From contig JAEZXM010000278.1 of the NCBI GenBank assembly GCA_023419875.1, positions 1-17,117 on the forward strand: a stretch of DNA of 17,117 nucleotides, written 5' to 3'. Position numbers and translations under genes: made by a program. Positions 12,808 to 17,117 of the stretch are shown piece after piece (the first letter of the stretch is position 1; every line of letters begins with the position of its first letter). The notes below the pieces were generated by a model that had not been told where the DNA came from, did not search any database, and was given only the letters and a program-made list of their open reading frames with translations. Source of the DNA: Pseudomonadota bacterium. Its GTDB lineage: Bacteria; Myxococcota; Myxococcia; Myxococcales; Anaeromyxobacteraceae.

Positions 12808-15420
12808 TCAGTTGCTTCTCGGGTTCCACTGCTGGTTGGTGCCGCCGTGGCACGTCCAGAGGATGATCTTCGTCCCGTTCGCCGTGCCCGCGCCGTTCAC
12901 ATCCATACACAGCCCGGACTGCACGTTCGTGATGGAGCCGCTGGTGTTGACGTTCCAGCGCTGGCTCGCCTGGCCGGTGCAGTCTCCGATCACCACCGCG
13001 GTCCCTGCGGAGGTGCCGCCGTTGGACGCCTGGAGGCACTTGTTCCCGTACACCACGAGGTACTGGTTGGCGTCGTAGGTCCACGACTGGTTGGTCCCGC
13101 CGTTGCAGTCCCAGATCTGCGCCTGCGTGCCGTTGGCGGTGGTGTTGTTGTTGATGTCCACGCACCGCTGCGACGCCACGCCGACGATCCGGTAGTTGGT
13201 GAACCCGGTGCCGCCGCTCTGGTTGAAGGTGGCGGTCACGCTCCGCGCCGCCGTCATCGTGACCGAGCAGGTCCCGCTACCGGTGCACGCTCCGCTCCAG
13301 CCGCCGAACGTCGAGCCGCTCGCCGGGGTCGCCGTGAGGGTGACCGTCGTCCCCGAGTCGTAGGTCGCGCTGCAGGTCGCCCCGCAGTTGATGCTCGCCC
13401 CGGAGACCGTCCCGCTTCCGGTGCCGGCCTTCGAGACCGACAGCGTGTACTGGGTGGTCGGGCCCGCGGGCGCCACGGTGATCGCGCACACCTTCGGGTT
13501 GTCCGGCCCGCCTGCGCGCGTGAACTGGATCACCACCTGCCCGCTCGTGTTGGCGGTGGTGTTGAAGGTCCGCGAGATCGCCCGCGCCCTCCCCCCGGCC
13601 GCCGAGAAGATGTCGAACGCCGAGAGCACCGTCGCGCCGTTGATGGCCACGTTGAACGTCCGCTGCCCGGCCGCGCTCCAGTAGACCTCGGCGAAGTACA
13701 GCGTCACCGCCTGCGCGCTCCCGGCGGTGAAGCCACCCACGGTGTACGTGAACTCCCCGTACCGCTCGGTCTGGAGCACCGCCTGCGCCGGGATCGTCCC
13801 CGTGAGCTGCGAGGTGTCGATCGCCGTCGTCACGGAGTACGTGCTGCCGCCGGAGAACCCGGTGTCCGCGACGAACGTCCCGTTCGCCGCACCGCCCGCG
13901 TTGATCGAGACGGCGCCGGTCACCGGCGGCCCGTTGAACGTCGCCGTCACCGCCCGGGCGGCCGTCATCGTCACGATGCAGCTCCCGGAGCCCGTGCAGG
14001 CGCCGCTCCAGCCGCCGAACGTCGAGCCCGACGCCGGCGTCGCCGTCAGCGTCACCGCCGTGCCGCTCGCGAGGTTCGCCGAGCAGGTCGAGCCGCAGTT
14101 GATGGGGCCTCCTGCGACCGTGCCGCTCCCGGTGCCATTCCTCGTGACGGTCAGCGCGTACGTCGAGCTGCTGGCGTCGCTCACGAGCAGGAAGACCGAG
14201 TCACGCGCGGGCACGGACACCGAGTAGCTCGTGGCGATCGTGCCGAGGTCCTGGCCGGTCCAGACGTTCTTCACGCGGGCCGAGCCGGAGGTGAGCCCGA
14301 GGTCGGACCAGCGCACGGTGATCGATCCCGCCGAGGTGGCGCGGTTGAGCAGGAGGACGGCGCGCTGGCCGGTGCCGGAGAGCACCTTGCTGTAGACCTG
14401 CCGCCCCGTCGTCGCCTCGGAGACCTTGGTCGGGATCCGCGCGAGCGGATCGTTGTTGATGGCGATCATGTCCCGGTTGGTCAGGATCGCACGGGTCTCC
14501 GCGCTCATCGTGGCGAGGTTGTTCCCGGCGATCAGCGGCGCGCTCAGGATGGACCAGAGGGCCATGTGCGTCCGGTTCTGCGCCGCGTTGAACCCGTTCA
14601 TGCCCGCCACGAGCATGTCGGGGTCGTTGTAGTGGCCCTGGCTCTGCGCCTCGGGATGCAGGGCCGAGTCGAAGTTCCGGAGCACGCGGTCCATCGACGC
14701 GTTCTCGCCGAAGAAGATGATGTCCGCGCTCGTCCGCCAGAGGCTCGAGATCGCCGGCGCCCAGTTCCACGGCTGGTTGTCGCCCCACTCGCAGACCGAC
14801 AGCACCATCGGCCGACCGGTCTGGGCCGTGGCCCGATCGATCGCCTGGCTGATCGCGGTGTAGCTGTTCCGCGCGTTGAGCCCCTCGTCCCGGCCGCCGC
14901 ACCAGTCGACCTTCACGTAGTCGAAGCCCCACTGCGAGAACGCCAGGAAGTCCTGGTCGTAGTGGCCCTCTGCCCCGGTGCCCGGCCCCGGCGGCCCGTT
15001 GGTCGGCCACCAGTAGATGCACCCGTTCCGGCCTGCGTCGGTGTAGATGCCCGCCTTGAGCCCCTTGCTGTGGATGTAGTCGGCGATCGCCCTCATCCCG
15101 CCCGGCCACTTCGACTGGTCGACGGTGATGTTGCCCTGGCTGTCGCGGGTGCCGAGCCACCAGCCGGCGTCGAGGTTGATGTACTCGTAGCCGGCGTCCT
15201 TCATCCCCGACGACACCATCGCGTCCGCCTGCGCCTTGATGACGTTGTAGTCGATCGCCTGGGCGAAGGTGTTCCACGAGTTCCAGCCCATCGGCGGCTT
15301 CGTGATGTTCGCCGAGATGGCCGCTTCGGAGGTGGACGGATCCGGCGCCTCCTCGGGCGCGCCGCACGACGCCACGAGCCCAAGGAGCACGACTCGCGTG
15401 AGACGGGAGAGGCGGTTCAT
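12808..15420 (-). CDS. Lipoprotein alpha-galactosidase (GH27) with InlB-type repeats, malectin and ricin-B modules
   Basis: An 870-residue secreted glycosidase. The ATG at 15420 follows GGAGG by 4 nt. The signal peptide ends in the lipobox VASC (C19), so it is a probable lipoprotein; a frame open to 15519 has no signal. The GH27 catalytic barrel starts at KPPMGWNSWNTF (41-52). The nucleophile is D172 in YVKVDWCGG and the acid/base is D233 in RTSADI, with CEWG at 210-213. Its beta-sandwich ends near 415. Then follow InlB-type repeat A (421-496), a malectin-like domain (503-650), InlB-type repeat B (658-733) and a ricin-B/CBM13 trefoil (741-865) with three QxW-type repeats. It should release alpha-1,6-galactose from raffinose-type sugars or galactomannan and bind polysaccharide through the C-terminal modules. 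A LacI/GalR-like operator lies 120 bp upstream. Confidence 0.92.
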   Translation of the reverse strand: MNRLSRLTRVVLLGLVASCGAPEEAPDPSTSEAAISANITKPPMGWNSWNTFAQAIDYNVIKAQADAMVSSGMKDAGYEYINLDAGWWLGTRDSQGNITVDQSKWPGGMRAIADYIHSKGLKAGIYTDAGRNGCIYWWPTNGPPGPGTGAEGHYDQDFLAFSQWGFDYVKVDWCGGRDEGLNARNSYTAISQAIDRATAQTGRPMVLSVCEWGDNQPWNWAPAISSLWRTSADIIFFGENASMDRVLRNFDSALHPEAQSQGHYNDPDMLVAGMNGFNAAQNRTHMALWSILSAPLIAGNNLATMSAETRAILTNRDMIAINNDPLARIPTKVSEATTGRQVYSKVLSGTGQRAVLLLNRATSAGSITVRWSDLGLTSGSARVKNVWTGQDLGTIATSYSVSVPARDSVFLLVSDASSSTYALTVTRNGTGSGTVAGGPINCGSTCSANLASGTAVTLTATPASGSTFGGWSGACTGSGSCIVTMTAARAVTATFNGPPVTGAVSINAGGAANGTFVADTGFSGGSTYSVTTAIDTSQLTGTIPAQAVLQTERYGEFTYTVGGFTAGSAQAVTLYFAEVYWSAAGQRTFNVAINGATVLSAFDIFSAAGGRARAISRTFNTTANTSGQVVIQFTRAGGPDNPKVCAITVAPAGPTTQYTLSVSKAGTGSGTVSGASINCGATCSATYDSGTTVTLTATPASGSTFGGWSGACTGSGTCSVTMTAARSVTATFNQSGGTGFTNYRIVGVASQRCVDINNNTTANGTQAQIWDCNGGTNQSWTYDANQYLVVYGNKCLQASNGGTSAGTAVVIGDCTGQASQRWNVNTSGSITNVQSGLCMDVNGAGTANGTKIILWTCHGGTNQQWNPRSN
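13222..13449 (-). repeat. InlB-type repeat copy B within the alpha-galactosidase
   Basis: Encodes residues 658-733. Residues 692-733 match residues 455-496 of copy A at 38 of 42 positions, including GGWSGACTGSG. The two copies flank the malectin-like module, pointing to intragenic duplication, and the DNA is also closely similar, so recombination between copies could remove the malectin module in frame. Confidence 0.85.
13933..14160 (-). repeat. InlB-type repeat copy A within the alpha-galactosidase
   Basis: Encodes residues 421-496 between the catalytic part and the malectin-like module. It contains a cysteine pair (NCGSTC) and a second pair in GACTGSGSC, probably disulfides in a periplasmic or exposed spacer domain. 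Confidence 0.85.
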
Positions 15421-15540
15421 GGTTCCTCCAATCGAGGCCGCGCGCCGGGTCGACTTGATCCCTCGCGGCTTCTCGCGATGGGATCGGGCGCGCTTCGTCG
15501 ACGACACGGGTAGAGTCACTGCACGGACAGCAGCCGCTGC

Positions 15541-15556
15541 GTGTTAGCGTTCACAC
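15541..15556. promoter_or_regulatory. LacI/GalR-family operator-like site upstream of alpha-galactosidase
   Basis: GTGTTAGCGTTCACAC is a near-palindrome with central CG. It matches the GalR consensus GTGKAANCGNTTNCAC at all but two specified positions and resembles the common LacI-family form TGTTAGCGCTAACA. It lies 120 bp before the galactosidase start, where a sugar-responsive repressor would act. No LacI-family gene is in the window. Confidence 0.5.
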
Positions 15557-15664
15557 GGAACGTGCGAGGTCTGACACGTCCCGGTCCGCGGGGCAACGCC
15601 CCATTCCGCAACGCGCCCGAAGACCCGGGCCACAGGTTGGAATCCCCGGCAACGATGCCCAGGC

Positions 15665-15684
15665 CGTGCCGATCGGCCGGCACG
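15665..15684 (-). terminator. Hairpin downstream of the aminopeptidase gene
   Basis: Arms CGTGCCG (15665-15671) and CGGCACG (15678-15684) enclose 6 nt, starting about 32 nt after the leftward aminopeptidase stop. There is no T-tract, so this is a weak terminator candidate. Confidence 0.4.
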
Positions 15685-15716
15685 CCGGTTCGCGATCTAC
15701 AACGCGCTAGACGCTC

Positions 15717-17036
15717 CTACCTCGCGCACGCCGCCTCGACGTCGGCGATCTCCTTCGGCACACCGGCGGTCAGGTTCACGGGGCCGTCCTCGCCGACGAG
15801 GACATCGTCCTCGATCCGGATCCCGACGCCGCGGAGGCCGACCGGCGCGGTCTCGTCATCGGGCGCGACGTAGAGGCCGGGCTCGATCGTGAGCACCATG
15901 CCGGGCGCGAGCGGCCGGGGCTTGCCGTCCACGTGGTAGTCGCCGACGTCGTGCACGTCCATGCCGAGCCAGTGGCTGGTCCGGTGCATGTAGTACGTCT
16001 TGTACGCGCCGTCGGCGATCCGCTCCTCTGCGGTCCCCTGGAGCAGGCCGAGGGCGATGAGACCCTCGGTGAGACGGCGCACGGCGACGTCGTGCACGGC
16101 CTCGACGGTCGTGCCGGGGCGGACGGCGGCGATCGCCTCCTTCTCGGCGGCGAGGACGACGTCGTAGAGATCGCGCTGCGGGCTCGTGAACTCGCCGGAG
16201 ACCGGGAACGTCCTCGTCACGTCGGCGGAGTACCAGCCGTACTCGCCCCCGGCGTCCACGAGGCACAGCTCGCCGTCGCGCAGGACTCCGTCGGCCGCGC
16301 GGTAGTGCAGGACGGTCGCGTTCGGGCCGGCGGCGACGATCGTCCCGTACCCGGGGCCGTTCCCGCCGCGCCGCCGGAACGCGTACTCGATCTCCGCCTG
16401 AACCTGGTGCTCGCGGCGGCCGTCGATCCCGTCGCGCATGGCGGCGAGGTGGCCTTCCGCGGTCACGTCGGCGGCCTTGCGGAGGAGCGCGATCTCATCG
16501 GGCGCCTTCACGAGCCGGAGCTCGTGCAGGATCCGGCCGCTGTCCACCAGCGCCTCGGGCGCGCGCTTCCCGCTGCGGACGCCGTTCCGGAGCTCGACCA
16601 GCGCCCGCGTCACCCGCGCGTCCCACGCGGCGTCGAATCCCAGCCGATACCAGAGCGTCCGCGCGCCCTCGAGCCGCCCGGCGAGCTGCACGTCGAGCTC
16701 GGACACCGTCCGCGCGTCGTCGGCGAGATAGATCTCCTTCGCGCCCTCCACCCCGGCGCGCCGGCCGGTCCAGATCTCCTTCTCCTTGTCGCGCGGCCGG
16801 ACGAACAGGACGAGCCTCCGCTCGCCGCCGGTCGCGAGGAAGAGCGCGCAGCCGGTGGGCTCGTCGAGGCCGATCGCCCAGGCGTAGTCGGAGTCCTGCC
16901 GGAAGACGTACTCCGCATCGTTGTTCCGGAGCTTCTCGTCGGCGGCGGGGAGGAGCAGCGCGCCGCCGCCGCGGCGCTCCATCTCCTCGAAGATCCGGGT
17001 TCGGCGGGCGCGGTAGACGTCGGGGTCGAAGGTCAT
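15717..17036 (-). CDS. pepP: Xaa-Pro aminopeptidase (M24B, PepP type)
   Basis: A 439-residue cytoplasmic metallopeptidase that removes the N-terminal residue before proline. The N-terminal AMP_N-type domain covers about 1-170, with YVFRQDSDYAWAIGLDEP at 43-60 as its hallmark. The C-terminal pita-bread domain carries the dimetal ligands D261, D272 (DAGGEYGWYSADVTRTFP), H355 (HRTSHWLGMDVHD), E385 (TIEPGLY) and E409 (RIEDD), with H244 and H362 as further conserved histidines. The length equals that of E. coli PepP. The ATG at 17036 gives the expected N-terminus (MTFDPDVYRARR). It appears to be a stand-alone housekeeping gene, unrelated to the sugar cluster. Confidence 0.95.
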   Translation of the reverse strand: MTFDPDVYRARRTRIFEEMERRGGGALLLPAADEKLRNNDAEYVFRQDSDYAWAIGLDEPTGCALFLATGGERRLVLFVRPRDKEKEIWTGRRAGVEGAKEIYLADDARTVSELDVQLAGRLEGARTLWYRLGFDAAWDARVTRALVELRNGVRSGKRAPEALVDSGRILHELRLVKAPDEIALLRKAADVTAEGHLAAMRDGIDGRREHQVQAEIEYAFRRRGGNGPGYGTIVAAGPNATVLHYRAADGVLRDGELCLVDAGGEYGWYSADVTRTFPVSGEFTSPQRDLYDVVLAAEKEAIAAVRPGTTVEAVHDVAVRRLTEGLIALGLLQGTAEERIADGAYKTYYMHRTSHWLGMDVHDVGDYHVDGKPRPLAPGMVLTIEPGLYVAPDDETAPVGLRGVGIRIEDDVLVGEDGPVNLTAGVPKEIADVEAACAR

Positions 17037-17093
17037 GGTTGGTGCGGAATCATAGCGGGGGACGAGGCCGTCGTCCGCTCGCCCTTCGACTCC

Positions 17094-17112
17094 GGGCCCG
17101 CTGTGCGGGCCC
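17094..17112. repeat. Truncated palindromic repeat element at right edge
   Basis: GGGCCCG-CTGTG-CGGGCCC forms a perfect 7-bp hairpin core. The left flank (GCTCGCCCTTCGACTCC, from about 17077) resembles the outer arm of dispersed palindromic repeats that I recall from GC-rich proteobacterial genomes, whose right arm reads TCAGGGCGAAC. The window ends 5 nt after the core, so the outer pairing cannot be seen. Confidence 0.5.
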
Positions 17113-17117
17113 TACGC

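Larger units (their letters stand above)
15421..15716. promoter_or_regulatory. 296-bp gap between alpha-galactosidase and aminopeptidase genes
   Basis: This gap holds the alpha-galactosidase leader with its GGAGG RBS near the left end, the LacI/GalR-like dyad at 15541-15556, and a hairpin at 15665-15684 below the aminopeptidase stop. I see no gene and no convincing -35/-10 pair for the galactosidase. Confidence 0.5.

Noticed and set aside
12802..15513. A 903-codon plus-strand frame opposite the alpha-galactosidase
   Set aside because: The minus strand gives a complete GH27 enzyme with signal peptide and RBS; the plus frame is low-complexity Arg/Val/Gly/His and is the mirror of biased codon use.
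15421..15519. A 33-residue N-terminal extension of the alpha-galactosidase
   Set aside because: The extension is Arg/Lys-rich and would bury the lipoprotein signal peptide; the ATG at 15420 has GGAGG at ideal spacing.
1..17117. CRISPR array, prophage or insertion sequence
   Set aside because: No regularly spaced repeats, transposase or phage structural genes are visible on either strand.

Overview
The window looks like a chromosomal segment of a GC-rich Gram-negative bacterium. Coding third positions are strongly G/C, there are Sec and lipoprotein signal peptides, genes are tightly packed and PAS sensor proteins are elaborate. The secreted glycosidase, with its InlB-type repeats, malectin and ricin modules, points to Myxococcota (Anaeromyxobacter-like), but that assignment is an impression and not a proof.

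Layout: (1) 1-953, minus strand, the N-terminal part of a membrane-anchored multi-PAS sensor that runs off the left edge. (2) 1193-8129, plus strand, a catabolic and transport run: a zinc polyol dehydrogenase and an SDR dehydrogenase (4-nt overlap), a 316-bp gap, then a complete RbsABC-type importer (periplasmic binding protein, duplicated ATPase, two permeases). (3) 8126-9139, minus, an uncharacterised seven-bladed propeller protein that shares its stop codon region with the last permease. (4) 9213-10082, plus, a 3-hydroxyisobutyrate-dehydrogenase-like enzyme. (5) 10090-11770, minus, a two-gene dhaK-dhaL kinase operon. (6) 11882-12370, plus, an RpiB-family isomerase divergent from dhaK. (7) 12523-12596, minus, tRNA-Pro(CGG) with a clear promoter and a perfect 15-bp terminator-like hairpin. 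(8) 12808-15420, minus, a lipoprotein alpha-galactosidase (GH27) with four accessory modules and a LacI/GalR-like operator upstream. (9) 15717-17036, minus, a PepP-type aminopeptidase, followed at the right edge by a truncated palindromic repeat.

Regions 2-6 read as one functional unit. A sugar or polyol enters through the ABC importer, is oxidised by the zinc dehydrogenase and/or the SDR to a ketose, is phosphorylated by the DhaK/DhaL kinase, and is isomerised by the RpiB homologue. This gene set matches the logic of the tetritol/erythrulose pathways (threitol or erythritol to erythrulose, erythrulose phosphate, erythrose 4-phosphate). The RpiB homologue lacks two histidines that E. coli RpiB uses, one of them for furanose ring opening, which fits an open-chain C4 substrate. 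The propeller protein and the HIBDH-like enzyme have no settled place in such a pathway and are the most likely undescribed parts. No regulator gene for the cluster lies in the window. Several palindromes in its promoter regions are candidate operators.
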